DNA of 64,000 nt from Rhodoferax sp. Lineage in GTDB: Bacteria; Pseudomonadota; Gammaproteobacteria; Burkholderiales; Burkholderiaceae_C. The DNA lies in the NCBI RefSeq assembly GCF_012927445.1, contig NZ_JABBPD010000007.1, positions 558,001-622,000 of the forward strand, read 5' to 3'. Position numbers and translations under genes: made by a program. The notes below the pieces were generated by a model, which had not been told where the DNA came from, did not search any database, and worked only from the letters and a program-made list of their open reading frames with translations. Each line of letters opens with the position of its first letter. The stretch's first letter is position 1. Shown piece by piece: positions 17,138 through 27,500 of this stretch.

Positions 17138-18172
17138 TCAGGCCGCCCGGCGGCGGTGCGCCACGAGCAGCACCAGCAAGGCCAGCCCGACCAGCGCCAG
17201 GCTGTCGGGTTCCGGCACGCCCAGCACGGCCAGCGCCGCACTCGCGATCAGGGCGTGCGCATAAGCGGACGGGTGCAGGACATCCGCAAACAGCGAGGCG
17301 GCACAGCTGGCGCCCGCTGAAAATTCAAAACCATCACACGGCAAGCTGGTGTTGGTGATGCCAAAGCTCAGGGGGTTGGCCAGAATGGAATCAAACAGGC
17401 CGGCCATGTCCAGCAGGTACATGTGCAGACCCAGTGCGGCCCCGCCGCTCATCAGGGCGCTCTGGATCAGGGTATTGAAGCGTACCGATGCATCCGATGA
17501 GGCCGCCTGCAGGTTCAAAAAATTCGCCTCGGGCGATGCGCCCAGATTCGGCAGCGTGGAGATCAGGATGTTCTTGGCGCCCATGCTTGCCAGGTAACCG
17601 ATCGTGTTCGCCAGGTTGCCGATGGCGGCCGCCGCCGCCGCTGCGCGCCCGGTCACATCTGCCGGTGTCATACCGGTGTAGAGTGAGCGCGCATCACGCA
17701 TGTCGTTGCCACCGCCCACCACGACATACAGGGCATTCGGATCCGCCGACAGATGGGGCGTGAGTCCCCAAGGGGCGTAGCCGGGGCCCCACAGGCCGAC
17801 CGCCTGCGCCAGCACACCGGGTGGGCTGCCGATCACGCCGGTACGGGCGCCAGCGAAGGCGTAGTTGTTGCCGCCCTGCAAAGCCGGGGCGGCTTCACTG
17901 GCCAGCCCCAGTCCGGTGGCCAGTGATTCAATCCAGACCGGACCGTTGGAGAGGCGACTGTCCTGATAGTACGGACCGTTGAAGCCGACCCCGATGGGCG
18001 GCAGGGTGGGCACCGGCAAGCTGTTAGCGACGGCATTGGCCGTGGCCAGGTTGCCGGTGTCCGACAGGCTGTCGCCGAACACCACTAGGCTGGAGAAGGG
18101 CCCAGCCAGCACGCTCAAGGGCAGGCTCATCGCCAGAGGCAGCAGGATGGAACGCAGGCGTTTGAATAACAT
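17138..18172 (-). CDS. SGNH/GDSL lipolytic enzyme with PEP-CTERM sorting signal
   Basis: This 344-residue secreted esterase/lipase-like protein has a signal peptide (about 1-23, RSILLPLAMSLPLSVLA-G). The GDSL block is FGDSLSDTGN with nucleophile Ser35, followed by VVGGGNDMRD (block III) and DVLHPSAYAH (catalytic Asp-His block). The C-terminus VPEPDSLALVGLALL followed by a hydrophobic stretch and HRRRAA is a PEP-CTERM signal, so the protein is probably processed by an exosortase encoded elsewhere. I chose the ATG at 18172 because GGGAGA precedes it and the signal peptide starts there; an upstream in-frame ATG at 18247 lacks both. It is monocistronic. Confidence 0.88.
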   Translation of the reverse strand: MLFKRLRSILLPLAMSLPLSVLAGPFSSLVVFGDSLSDTGNLATANAVANSLPVPTLPPIGVGFNGPYYQDSRLSNGPVWIESLATGLGLASEAAPALQGGNNYAFAGARTGVIGSPPGVLAQAVGLWGPGYAPWGLTPHLSADPNALYVVVGGGNDMRDARSLYTGMTPADVTGRAAAAAAAIGNLANTIGYLASMGAKNILISTLPNLGASPEANFLNLQAASSDASVRFNTLIQSALMSGGAALGLHMYLLDMAGLFDSILANPLSFGITNTSLPCDGFEFSAGASCAASLFADVLHPSAYAHALIASAALAVLGVPEPDSLALVGLALLVLLVAHRRRAA

Positions 18173-18432
18173 CTTGTCTCCCGGGACGTTGTTGAGCTGA
18201 AAGTCAGCAGCCCCTGTTTGGGGTGGGCCAACTAAAAAAGCTGGCAAGTTTCACGCCAAAGTGGAAAAGATATTTAAAAACAAGGGCTTGCCTCCGCCGT
18301 TCGCGATAGGCAATGAAAAAAACGGGTGAAGTGTCAACTTTATCGACAGTCCGGTTTGCCTGGTGGCCCGCCTTGACCCGCGGCCAACCGGCTCGCGCGT
18401 TGCGGCAAAATGACCTCAACAGGAGACCTACC

Positions 18433-19221
18433 GTGAACAACCCCCCATTTGTATCGACCCCCGAGTTAAGCGTGGAACAACGCGGCCCGGTGCTGTGGCT
18501 GACCATCACCCGCGAAGAGCGGCGCAACGCCATGAGCCACGGTGTGCTGGCTGGCATGACACAAGCCATCCTGGCGGCCCAGGGCCAGCGCGACCTCCGC
18601 GCCATCGTCATCACCGGGGCCGGTGTCAAGGCCTTTTGCGCCGGCGCTGATTTGCAGTCGGCCAAGGCCTTCACCACCGACTATTCCGAGCCGCATGGCC
18701 ATCTGGCGCAACTGCTGCGCGCCGCGCGGGCCAGCTATGTGCCGCTGATTGCGCGTGTCAACGGCGCCTGCATGGCCGGTGGCATGGGGCTGATGTCGAT
18801 GTGCGACATGGCGGTGGCGGCGCGCCATGCGGTGTTTGGTCTGCCGGAGGTCAAGGTCGGCGTGTTTCCGGCCCAGGTGCTGAGCGTGTTGCAGCATCTG
18901 ATTCCGCGCCGCACCCTGAACGAAATGTGCCTGACCGGCGAGCCCATCACCTCGGCGCAGGCGCTGGAGGTGGGGCTGGTGAATTATGTGGATGACGATG
19001 TGGACGCCAAACTGCAGTGGCTGCTGGACCGCATGCTGGACAAATCACCGGCCGCCATCCGGCGTGGTCTGTACACCCTGAAGAAGGTGGAAGCGATGGC
19101 GTTTGAAGAGTCCATGTCCTTCACCGAAAGCCAGATTGCCCTGTTCACCTTGACCGAAGATGCCAAGGAAGGACAAAAGGCGTTTCAGGAAAAGCGCAAG
19201 CCGAACTGGGTCGGGCACTAG
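18433..19221 (+). CDS. Enoyl-CoA hydratase/isomerase family protein
   Basis: This 262-residue crotonase-fold enzyme probably hydrates or isomerises an enoyl-CoA in fatty-acid or branched-chain amino-acid breakdown. The oxyanion-hole stretches are FCAGADLQSAKAF and NGACMAGGMGLMSMCDMAVA, followed by FGLPEVKVGVFP, with a Glu at the position used by active hydratases. I chose the GTG at 18433 because AGGAGA lies just upstream; a longer opening from 18313 would lack a ribosome-binding site. It converges with the LysR gene, overlapping by four bases. Its exact substrate is not determinable. Confidence 0.87.
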   Translation: MNNPPFVSTPELSVEQRGPVLWLTITREERRNAMSHGVLAGMTQAILAAQGQRDLRAIVITGAGVKAFCAGADLQSAKAFTTDYSEPHGHLAQLLRAARASYVPLIARVNGACMAGGMGLMSMCDMAVAARHAVFGLPEVKVGVFPAQVLSVLQHLIPRRTLNEMCLTGEPITSAQALEVGLVNYVDDDVDAKLQWLLDRMLDKSPAAIRRGLYTLKKVEAMAFEESMSFTESQIALFTLTEDAKEGQKAFQEKRKPNWVGH

Positions 19222-20153
19222 CGCCAGACCCGGTCCAGCGCCGTCCAGGCACTGGCCACCACCGGGTCGGCCAGGCGGGTCTGCAGGCAGGTGAAACTCA
19301 AATTGCAGTCCAGGCTGACGCGGTCGGCAATCACCAGGCCGCGCGCCTGCGCTTCCCGAATGGCAATGGAATCACGCACCAGGCTCAGGCCGACGCCCGA
19401 CCGGACCAGATCGAGCATGGAGGCCTCCTGGTCCACCAGCGCCACCCGGCGCGGCTCGACCCCGAGCGGGCCAAAGACACTGGCCAGCAAGCGGTGGTGG
19501 GCCGACGCCGCCGGGGTGGCCAGCCAGGGCAGGGCGGCGAGCGCCTTCCAGTCCCGGCCCAGCACCTGCTCGCCCCAGCCGGCCGGCGCCAGCACCCGGT
19601 AGGTGAAGTGCGACAGAATTTTTGCTTCAAAAACAGGAGCAGTGTTCGCCCGGTTGACGGAGGCTTGAGGCGATTCTGAGGGTGCATCGCCGGGCAGGCT
19701 CAGGTAAAAGCCGACATCCAGTTCGCCCCGCGCCACTTGGGCCAGCACATCGCCGCTCATGCCCTGCCGCAACTCGGTCTCGATCTGCGGGGCCGACTCC
19801 ACCAGCTCTTTCAGGAACGCGCCCAGCCGCGTGAACTCGGGGTCGAGCACGGTGCCGATGCGCAGGCGGCCGCGCACCGTGCTGTGCAGACGGCGCGCCG
19901 CCTGGTTGAAATCGGCCAGTGACAGCAGGGCTTTTTCTGCCTGCGGCAGCAAGGCTGCGCCATCGCGGGTGAGCACCAGACCATGCGGCGTGCGCGTGAA
20001 CAGCACCAACCCCGTGTTTTCCGCCAGACTTTTGAGTTGCAAACTCACCGCCGGCTGGCTCAGGTGCAGCCGCACCGCCGCCCGCGACACATTGCCTTCG
20101 CGCGCCACGGCGACGAAGGCGCGCAGGGTGTGGAGATCGGCAACGGTTGTCAT
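19218..20153 (-). CDS. LysR-family transcriptional regulator
   Basis: This 311-residue LysR-type regulator has an N-terminal winged helix-turn-helix (about 5-65; LRAFVAVAREGNVSRAAVRL, LSQPAVSLQLKSLAENTG). A periplasmic-binding-like effector domain occupies about 95-300. It is divergent from mmsA, and the 91-bp spacer contains an inverted repeat that suits a LysR site, so it most likely controls mmsA and itself. The effector is unknown; a CoA or semialdehyde intermediate of valine-type catabolism is a guess from the neighbours. Confidence 0.92.
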   Translation of the reverse strand: MTTVADLHTLRAFVAVAREGNVSRAAVRLHLSQPAVSLQLKSLAENTGLVLFTRTPHGLVLTRDGAALLPQAEKALLSLADFNQAARRLHSTVRGRLRIGTVLDPEFTRLGAFLKELVESAPQIETELRQGMSGDVLAQVARGELDVGFYLSLPGDAPSESPQASVNRANTAPVFEAKILSHFTYRVLAPAGWGEQVLGRDWKALAALPWLATPAASAHHRLLASVFGPLGVEPRRVALVDQEASMLDLVRSGVGLSLVRDSIAIREAQARGLVIADRVSLDCNLSFTCLQTRLADPVVASAWTALDRVWR

Positions 20154-20176
20154 ATTGGATAAATTTATATCACGGT

Positions 20177-20197
20177 TTTACCGAAATCATTGGTAAA
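20177..20197. promoter_or_regulatory. Inverted repeat, candidate LysR operator
   Basis: TTTACC and GGTAAA are perfect inverted 6-bp arms separated by nine bases, between the divergent lysR and mmsA start codons. The size and place fit a LysR recognition site with the T-N11-A layout. Confidence 0.5.
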
Positions 20198-20244
20198 GGG
20201 CCTCGCTTTTAGCGACACTCGCACCTTAATTTCAGGAATTCATC

Positions 20245-21756
20245 ATGAGCAACGCAAATATTGATCATTACATCGGTGGCCGTGTCGTCGCGGGCACCTC
20301 CGGCCGGGCGCAAGATGTGTTCAACCCGGCGACTGGGGCGGTGACCGGCCAGGTGGCGCTGGCCAACGTGGCCGAGGTGAATGCAGCGGTGGTGGCGGCG
20401 CAAGCGGCGTTCCCGGCTTGGTCCGACACGCCGCCGATCCGGCGTGCCCGCGTGCTGTTCAAGTTTCTGGAACTGCTCAACCGCAACAAGGACGAGCTGG
20501 CGCGTTTGATCACCGCCGAGCACGGCAAGGTGTTCACCGATGCGCAGGGCGAAGTGGCGCGCGGCATCGACATCGTCGAGTTTTCCTGCGGCATCCCGCA
20601 GTTGCTCAAAGGTGACTTCACCGACCAGGTCAGCACCGGCATCGACAACTGGACGCTGCGCCAGCCCTTGGGCGTGGTGGCCGGCATCACGCCGTTCAAC
20701 TTTCCGGTCATGGTGCCGATGTGGATGTTCCCGGTGGCGATCGCCGCCGGCAATACCTTCATCCTCAAGCCGAGCCCGATCGACCCCAGCGCCAGCCTGT
20801 TCATGGCCGACTTGCTGAAACAAGCCGGGTTGCCGGACGGCGTGTTCAACGTGGTGCAAGGCGACAAGGAGGCGGTCGATGCCTTGCTGGTGCACCCCGA
20901 CGTGAAAGCGGTGAGCTTTGTCGGCTCAACCCCGATTGCCAACTACATCTACGAAACCGGCGCCCACCACGGCAAGCGCGTGCAGGCGCTGGGCGGTGCC
21001 AAGAACCACATGGTGGTGATGCCCGATGCCGACATCGACCAGGTGGTGGATGCGCTGATTGGCGCCGGTTACGGCTCGGCCGGCGAGCGCTGCATGGCGA
21101 TCTCGGTGGCGGTGCTGGTCGGCGACGTGGCGGACAAGGTGCTGCCCAAGCTGATTGAGCGCACCAAGTCGCTCAAGGTCCTCAACGGCACCAACCTGGC
21201 CGCCGAAATGGGTCCGATCGTCACTCCGGCGGCGCATGCGCGCATCACCGGCTACATCGAGCAGGGCATCAAGGAAGGCGCCCAGTTGCTGGTGGATGGT
21301 CGCGGTTTCACCGGGGCGACCGCTGGTGACGGTTGCGAGCAGGGTTTCTGGATGGGCGGCACGCTGTTTGACCACGTCACGCCCGACATGCGCATCTACA
21401 AGGAAGAGATTTTTGGCCCGGTGCTGGGTTGTGTCCGGGTGCCGGACTTTGCCACCGCAGTCAAGCTCGTCAACGACCACGAATTCGGCAATGGCGTGGC
21501 CTGCTTCACCCGCGACGGCAACGTGGCGCGTGAATTCAGCCGCCGCATCCAGGTCGGCATGGTCGGCATCAACGTGCCGATTCCGGTGCCGATGGCGTGG
21601 CACGGTTTTGGCGGCTGGAAGCGCTCGCTGTTCGGCGACATGCATGCTTATGGCGAGGAAGGCGTGCGTTTTTACACCAAACAAAAGTCCATCATGCAGC
21701 GCTGGCCCGAGAGCACGCCCAAAGGTGCTGAGTTTGTGATGCCGACGGCCAAGTAA
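20245..21756 (+). CDS. mmsA: CoA-acylating methylmalonate-semialdehyde dehydrogenase
   Basis: This 503-residue aldehyde dehydrogenase converts methylmalonate semialdehyde (or malonate semialdehyde) to propionyl-CoA (or acetyl-CoA) with NAD and CoA. It acts in valine, inositol and propanoate metabolism. The family markers are [45 protein letters not shown], the catalytic cysteine in [11 protein letters not shown], and [17 protein letters not shown] near the end. Its length is normal. The AGGAATTCATC region before the ATG at 20245 supplies a weak ribosome-binding site. It is divergent from the LysR gene; a GMC oxidoreductase follows on the same strand after a 173-bp repeat-containing gap. Confidence 0.92.
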   Translation: MSNANIDHYIGGRVVAGTSGRAQDVFNPATGAVTGQVALANVAEVNAAVVAAQAAFPAWSDTPPIRRARVLFKFLELLNRNKDELARLITAEHGKVFTDAQGEVARGIDIVEFSCGIPQLLKGDFTDQVSTGIDNWTLRQPLGVVAGITPFNFPVMVPMWMFPVAIAAGNTFILKPSPIDPSASLFMADLLKQAGLPDGVFNVVQGDKEAVDALLVHPDVKAVSFVGSTPIANYIYETGAHHGKRVQALGGAKNHMVVMPDADIDQVVDALIGAGYGSAGERCMAISVAVLVGDVADKVLPKLIERTKSLKVLNGTNLAAEMGPIVTPAAHARITGYIEQGIKEGAQLLVDGRGFTGATAGDGCEQGFWMGGTLFDHVTPDMRIYKEEIFGPVLGCVRVPDFATAVKLVNDHEFGNGVACFTRDGNVAREFSRRIQVGMVGINVPIPVPMAWHGFGGWKRSLFGDMHAYGEEGVRFYTKQKSIMQRWPESTPKGAEFVMPTAK

Positions 21757-21759
21757 TCT

Positions 21760-21914
21760 ACCCCCCACGCTTGTCACTGCGTGTACGGCGCTGCCCCCCA
21801 AGGGGGCTGTTTCGCCTTGGGGCGGTCCGGCGCCGAAACTAACCCCCACGCTGCGCACTCCGTGTCGTCACTGCCCCCAAGGGGGTCGTAGTCGGCTTGG
21901 GGCGGCCCGGCGTC
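21760..21914. repeat. Two tandem ~73-bp units with CCCCCAAGGGGG palindromes
   Basis: Two similar units lie between mmsA and the GMC gene, at 21760-21832 and 21842-21914. Each has an ACCCCC(C)ACGC start, a CTGCCCCCAAGGGGG palindrome and a CTTGGGGCGGYCCGGCG end. They look like an interspersed intergenic repeat present in tandem. Confidence 0.8.
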
Positions 21915-21929
21915 AACTAAGCTATCGAT

Positions 21930-23654
21930 ATGAGCACCCAATTCGACTACATCATCATCGGCGCCGGCACCGCCGGTTGCCTGCTGGCCAATCGACTCTC
22001 GGCGGACGCGACCAAGCGCGTCTTGCTGATCGAAGCCGGCCGCCGCGACGACTACCACTGGATTCACATTCCGGTCGGTTACCTGTACTGCATTGGCAAC
22101 CCGCGTACCGACTGGCTGTACAACACGGAGCCGGACACCGGCCTCAACGGCCGGTCGTTGCGTTACCCGCGTGGCAAAACGTTGGGCGGCTGCAGCAGCA
22201 TCAACGGCATGATTTACATGCGCGGTCAGGCGCGTGACTACGACCAGTGGGCGCAAATCACCGGCGACGAGGCCTGGACCTGGGACAACGCCCTGCCGTA
22301 TTTCAAGCTGCATGAAGACCATTACAAAGGCGCTAGCGCGGCGCACGGGGCGCGCGGTGTTGCGCCCGAACTGATGCGCGACGATGCCACGCCCTACCGC
22401 CAGGTGCTGCGGCACCGCAATGCCGGCGGCGAATGGCGGGTCGAGAAGCAGCGCCTGCGCTGGGAGGTGCTGGACGCGTTTTCACAAGCCGCGCAGCAAG
22501 CCGGCATTCCGGCCAGCGATGACTTCAACCAGGGCGACAACGAGGGCGTGGGCTACTTTGAGGTCAACCAGAAAGAAGGCTGGCGCTGGAACACGGCCAA
22601 GGCCTTTTTGCGGCCCACCTGCTACGGCCGACCGAATTTCGAGATGTGGACCTCGGCCCAGGTGGCCAAGCTGCTGCTGGAAACCCAGGCCGACGGCAGC
22701 CAGCGCTGCACCGGCGTGCAGGTGTGGGCCAATGATGAACTGATCACCGCCACGGCATCTGGCGAAGTCATCTTGAGTGCCGGCAGCATCGCCTCGCCCC
22801 AACTCCTGCAACTCTCCGGCATTGGCCCGGCGGCGCTGCTGCAGCAACACGGCATCGCCGTGGTGCATGACGCGCCGGGGGTCGGCTCCAATCTGCAGGA
22901 TCACCTGCAAATCAGGTCGGTCTACAAGGTGGACGGTGTCAAGACGCTGAACACGCAGGCCAGCTCACTCTGGGGCAAAGCCATGATTGGGCTGGAGTAC
23001 GCCTTCAAGCGCACCGGCCCCATGAGCATGGCGCCGTCACAGCTGGGCGCTTTTACCCGCAGCGACCCGGCCCAGCCCTATCCCAATATCGAGTACCACG
23101 TGCAGCCGCTCAGTCTGGACGCTTTTGGCGAACCGTTGCACAGCTTCAATGCGTTCACCGCCAGCGTCTGCAACCTGAATCCGACCAGCCGCGGCACCGT
23201 GCACATCAAGAGCAATCGTTTTGAAGAGGCACCGGCCATTGCCCCCAACTACCTGAGTACCGACAAGGACCGCAAGGTGGCGGCCGATTCGCTGCGCGTC
23301 ACGCGCAAGATCGTGGCGCAATCGGCCCTGGCCAAGTACCAGCCGCAAGAATGGAAGCCCGGCACCCAGTACCAGACCGACGAGGATCTGGCCAAGCTGG
23401 CGGGCGACATTGCCACCACCATTTTTCATCCGGTTGGCACCACCAAGATGGGTGCGGCGCACGACCCGATGGCTGTGGTCGACTCGCGCCTGCGCGTGCG
23501 CGGCCCGGGTGGCCTGATTGCCGGTCTGCGCGTGGTCGATGCGGGCGTGATGCCCCTGATCACCAGCGGCAACACCAACTCCCCCATTTTGATGATTGCG
23601 GAGAAGGCGGCGCAATGGATTGTGGAAGATGCCGCGCAACGGGTCAAAGGGTAA
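21930..23654 (+). CDS. GMC family FAD oxidoreductase (choline dehydrogenase-like)
   Basis: This 574-residue flavoprotein oxidises an alcohol substrate. The N-terminal ADP-binding motif is DYIIIGAGTAGCLLANRL, and the GMC signature 1 region is PRGKTLGGCSSINGMIYMRG. Signature 2 is SAGSIASPQLLQLSGIG. The C-terminal catalytic region includes FHPVGTTKMG and VVDAGVMPLITSGNTNSP, with the conserved His and Asn. Its length matches choline dehydrogenase (BetA) relatives, but without a betaine operon the substrate is uncertain. A Tn3-family transposon sits 25 bp after its stop, between it and a likely terminator at 29986. Confidence 0.9.
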   Translation: MSTQFDYIIIGAGTAGCLLANRLSADATKRVLLIEAGRRDDYHWIHIPVGYLYCIGNPRTDWLYNTEPDTGLNGRSLRYPRGKTLGGCSSINGMIYMRGQARDYDQWAQITGDEAWTWDNALPYFKLHEDHYKGASAAHGARGVAPELMRDDATPYRQVLRHRNAGGEWRVEKQRLRWEVLDAFSQAAQQAGIPASDDFNQGDNEGVGYFEVNQKEGWRWNTAKAFLRPTCYGRPNFEMWTSAQVAKLLLETQADGSQRCTGVQVWANDELITATASGEVILSAGSIASPQLLQLSGIGPAALLQQHGIAVVHDAPGVGSNLQDHLQIRSVYKVDGVKTLNTQASSLWGKAMIGLEYAFKRTGPMSMAPSQLGAFTRSDPAQPYPNIEYHVQPLSLDAFGEPLHSFNAFTASVCNLNPTSRGTVHIKSNRFEEAPAIAPNYLSTDKDRKVAADSLRVTRKIVAQSALAKYQPQEWKPGTQYQTDEDLAKLAGDIATTIFHPVGTTKMGAAHDPMAVVDSRLRVRGPGGLIAGLRVVDAGVMPLITSGNTNSPILMIAEKAAQWIVEDAAQRVKG

Positions 23655-23674
23655 ATTCTTCAAGGGTTAGTCCT

Positions 23675-23679
23675 GATGT
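23675..23679. repeat. Target-site duplication, left copy (GATGT)
   Basis: GATGT immediately precedes the left transposon end and is repeated immediately after the right end at 29846-29850. Confidence 0.95.
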
Positions 23680-23713
23680 GGGGTTGTACGCCCTAATCCA
23701 CGAAAATTTCAGA
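23680..23713. repeat. Left terminal inverted repeat of the Tn3-family element
   Basis: It begins GGGGTTGTACGCCC and ends near AATTTCAGA. It matches the right end over 34 bp with one mismatch (T versus A at the fifteenth base). The layout resembles the end of Tn3 itself. Confidence 0.95.
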
Positions 23714-23726
23714 GGCACCGATTTTC

Positions 23727-24338
23727 TCAGCGACCCAGCATCTTTTGACCGTCTAGGCGCAGCGCGCCACCAGGGCCAAGATGCCGGTACAGGGTCTGGC
23801 GGGTGACCCCCAACTCCTTGCATAGTTCGCTCACGACCGTTTCCTTTTGACCCATCGCCGCCATGGCCAGGCGCAATTTCGCCGGCGTCATCTTGTATTG
23901 ACCGCCTCCATTGCGTCCTCGTGCGCGGGCTGACGCCAAGCCCACCTTGGTGCGCTCTGAAATCAACGCCCGCTCAAACTCAGCCAGGGCAGCAAAGATG
24001 CCGAACACCAGTTGACCTTCAGGTGTTCTCGTATTGATGGAGGCGCCATGCCCTGTCAACACCTGGAAGCCGACACCTTTGCTTGTCAGATCGTGCACCG
24101 TGTTGATGAGGTGACGCAAATTGCGGCCGAGACGATCAAGTTTCCACACCAGCAGCGTGTCGCCTGCTCGCAGGGCTTTCAGACAGCTGATCAGTCCAGG
24201 CCGTGCGTCCAGGCTTCCTGATGCCAGATCTTCATACACGTGCTCAGCATCAATGCCGGCGGCCAGCAATGCATCTCTTTGCATATCCAAGACCTGGGAG
24301 CCATCCGCCTTGGAAACGCGCATGTAGCCGATCAGCAT
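23727..24338 (-). CDS. tnpR: Transposon resolvase (serine recombinase)
   Basis: This 203-residue serine recombinase resolves transposition cointegrates at res. It begins MLIGYMRVSKADGSQ with catalytic Ser9. The catalytic domain (1-140) includes the Arg-containing VWKLDRLGRNLRHL and FAALAEFERALISERT. The C-terminal helix-turn-helix is KELGVTRQTLYRHL. I chose the ATG at 24338, where AGGTGA lies just upstream; a longer frame from 24395 adds no recognisable sequence. It is divergent from tnpA. Its length is close to other TnpR proteins, and I see no defect. Confidence 0.93.
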   Translation of the reverse strand: MLIGYMRVSKADGSQVLDMQRDALLAAGIDAEHVYEDLASGSLDARPGLISCLKALRAGDTLLVWKLDRLGRNLRHLINTVHDLTSKGVGFQVLTGHGASINTRTPEGQLVFGIFAALAEFERALISERTKVGLASARARGRNGGGQYKMTPAKLRLAMAAMGQKETVVSELCKELGVTRQTLYRHLGPGGALRLDGQKMLGR

Positions 24339-24344
24339 GGTGTC

Positions 24345-24460
24345 ACCTGAACGAACGTTTGCGTGACAGACGATAGATGGGACGATTGAACACAAAAATA
24401 TGTCACTTTGCTAGTCACTCAGTCAGTGTATCGTGAATAATTGAAGATTTTGACTATATT
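24345..24460. other. Probable res recombination region and tnpR/tnpA promoters
   Basis: This is the non-coding gap between the divergent tnpR and tnpA, where Tn3-family elements keep res. It contains short GTGACA/TGTCAC half-sites and AT-rich stretches. The individual subsites cannot be fixed by eye. Confidence 0.5.
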
Positions 24461-24462
24461 AC

Positions 24463-24492
24463 ATGCCCATGCCCATGCCCATGCCCATGCCA
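24463..24492 (+). repeat. (ATGCCC)5 hexanucleotide repeat before tnpA
   Basis: There are four perfect ATGCCC units and a fifth ending ATGCCA, 17-46 bp before the tnpA start. Each unit offers a start codon in a frame different from tnpA. The frame runs through as MPMPMPMPMPNHILLNVPHAR and stops at 24528, inside tnpA. Confidence 0.9.
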
Positions 24493-24508
24493 AACCATAT
24501 CCTCTTGA

Positions 24509-27500
24509 ATGTCCCACATGCGCGGTGACCCCAATGCGCGACTGACCATCCTTTCAGAGGTCGAAAAAACCGCCCTCTACGGCATTCCAAATTTCGACGA
24601 CTTCCAACGCATTGAATTCTTTGCCATGACCGATGCGGAACGTTCCCTCGCATTGGGGCGCAAAAGCGTTTTGGCACAGGTCTATTGCCTTCTGCAAATT
24701 GGGTACTTCAAAGCCAAGCAAGCCTTCTTTCAATTCTCTCTTGACGACGTGCAACACGAGGACATTGCCTTCCTTTTGCAGCGATATTTTCCGGGTCAGA
24801 CGCTGGTCAATGCACCGTTGCACACCAGCGAATACTACGTGCAGCGCAATAAAGTTGCCAAATTGTTTGGCTACCGCATGTGCTCAGACGACGATCTGCC
24901 GGCGTTGCGGGCCAAGGCAACACTGCTGGCACGCACGGACGTGACCCCCACCTTCTTGCTGGGTGAACTGATGGTATTCCTGATTGGCCAGCGTATCGTG
25001 CGACCAGGCTACACCACGTTGCAAGACCTGATCACGCATGCACTATCAGTCGAACGTGACCGCCTGGAAAAACTTGTCGAAAAAGACCTGACCGCTACAG
25101 CACGCAAAGCGCTGCAACAACTGCTGGAAAGTGATGATGCCCTGTCTGAATTGGCAGCCCTCAAGCAGGACGCCAAGAGCTTTCGCTACCTCCAGATGGG
25201 CATGGAGCGCCAAAAGCGCCTCACCCTGGCGCCCCTGTACACCATCGCCAAAACCCTGCTGCCAAGCCTTGATATCTCGCAGCTCAACATCGCCTACTAC
25301 GCCAGTCTGGCCAACTTTTACACCATCTACGATTTACGGCGATTCAAGCCCGGCCAGACCAACCTCTATTTGCTGTGCTACGCCTGGCAGCGGTACCGGC
25401 AACTCACCGACAACATCGTGGAAGCCTTTGGCTACCACGCCCGTCATCTTGAAGACAGCACCAAGGCCGTCGCCAACCAGCAAGCCGCACAAATACACAA
25501 TGAACGCCAGCAAGCCACGCCACGGGTTGGTGAGCTACTCTTGCTGTACGTGGATGACTCGCTCACCGACGTGACCCCTTTCGGCACGGTACGCGGCAAG
25601 GCCTTTCGCATCATGCCCGAGGAGAAGCTGCGCTCGACTGGCAAGCTACTGACGGAGACTCCTGTCAGTCAGATGGATTTGCGTTGGCAAGCGGTGGACA
25701 AGCAGAGTGGGCTTTGCACGAAAAATCTACGCCCCCTTGCCACGGCCCTGGATTTCGCAAGCAGTAGTGCCAGTGGCAAGGTCTGGCTGGCGGCCTTGCA
25801 ATGGATGAACGAGGTCTTTGCCGGCCACAAGCGGCTTGCCACGCAGCAGTTGGAGGACATTCCGCAGCGCACGATACCCACCCGGTTGCGCAATTTCTTG
25901 CTCAGCTTTGACGAGGAGGGCAAGCCCGTTGGTCTGCGCGCCGACCGCTACGAGTTTTGGGTGTACAGGCAACTGCGCAAGCGCCTTGATGCGGGGGACA
26001 TTTACCTCGACGACAGTGTGCAGCACCGGCGTTTTGCCGATGACCTGGTGTCCATGGAGGCCAAGGCCGAAGCCCTCAAGGCACTGGACATCCCATGGTT
26101 GCGACAGCCGGCCGACCAAACGCTTGATGCCTTGTTTGTTGAACTGGATAAGCAGTGGCGGGCGTTCGATTCGGAACTGCGCAGCGGCAAGCTCAAGCAC
26201 CTGGAGTTTGATCCGGTCAAAAAGACGTTGACATGGCACCGGCCCAAGGCCGACAAGGACAAGCAACTGCAGCAAGGCTTCTACGGCAAGCTGCAGGCGC
26301 GCGACGTTGCCGACGTATTCCGGTTTGTGAACGAGCGGTGCAACTTTCTCTCAGCCATGACGCCCTTGCAGCCACGCTACGCCAAGAAAGTCGCCGACGC
26401 TGACAGCCTGATGGCCGTGATCATTGCCCAGGCCATGAACCATGGCAACTTCAAAATGGCGGAGACCTGCGACATCCCGTACCACGTCCTGGAGGCCACG
26501 CACCAGCAGCACCTGCGACCGGCCACGCTGATTGAGGCAAGCAACGTCCTCAGCAACTTCATCGCCAGCCTGCCCATCTTCCCGTATTACTCCATCGACA
26601 TGGATGTGCTGTACGGCAGTGTGGATGGGCAAAAGTTTGCCACTGCCTCTCCGACGCTCAAGGCCCGCCATTCACGCAAGTATTTTGGTAAGGACCGTGG
26701 CGTTGTCGCCTATACCTTGCTGGCCAACCATGTGGCTCTGCAAACCCAGATGCTGGGTGCCAACCAGCATGAGAGCTACTGGGTGTTTGACATCTGCTAC
26801 AACAACACGTCCGACATCAAGCCAACCACGATCACCGGCGACATGCACAGCATCAACATGGCCAACTTTGCCATCCTGCATTGGTTTGGCATGAACCTGG
26901 CACCACGCTTTACCAATTTGCATGCCCAGTTGAAGCACCTCTGCCGTGGCCCTGACCAGGAGGGTTATGCTGATTTTTTGATTCAGCCAGTGGGTCAGAT
27001 TGACCGTCATCTGATTGCCGCTGAAAAATCCAATTTGGATCACATTGCCGCCACCTTGGGTCTCAAGGAAATGAGCCAAAGTGTGCTGGTGCGTAAAATT
27101 TGCACCCTGTCCGGACACCACCGCACGCGCAAGGCCCTCTTCGAGTATGACAAGCTGATCCGCACGATCTACACGCTGCGCTACTTGCGCGATCCCCAAT
27201 TGCAGCGTGATGTCCACCGCTCGGAAAACCGCATTGAGTCCTACCACCAGCTGCGCTCCACCATCGCCCAGGTCAACGGAAAGAAGGAACTTACCGGGCG
27301 TACCGACCTGGAAGTGGACATCAGCAACCAGTGCGGCCGACTGATTGCCAATGTGGTGATCGCCTACAACTCGATGCTGCTGTCAGGGCTGCTTGGCCGG
27401 TGTCTGGCCGCGGGCAATGAAAAGGCGCTGGACTTGCTCAGGCGGATTTCACCAGCGGCGTGGCAGCATCTGCACTTCCTGGGGCACTATGCCTTCAGAG

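Noticed and set aside
24463..24492. The ATGCCC array as the true tnpA start
   Set aside because: The units are in a different frame from tnpA and run into a stop at 24528.
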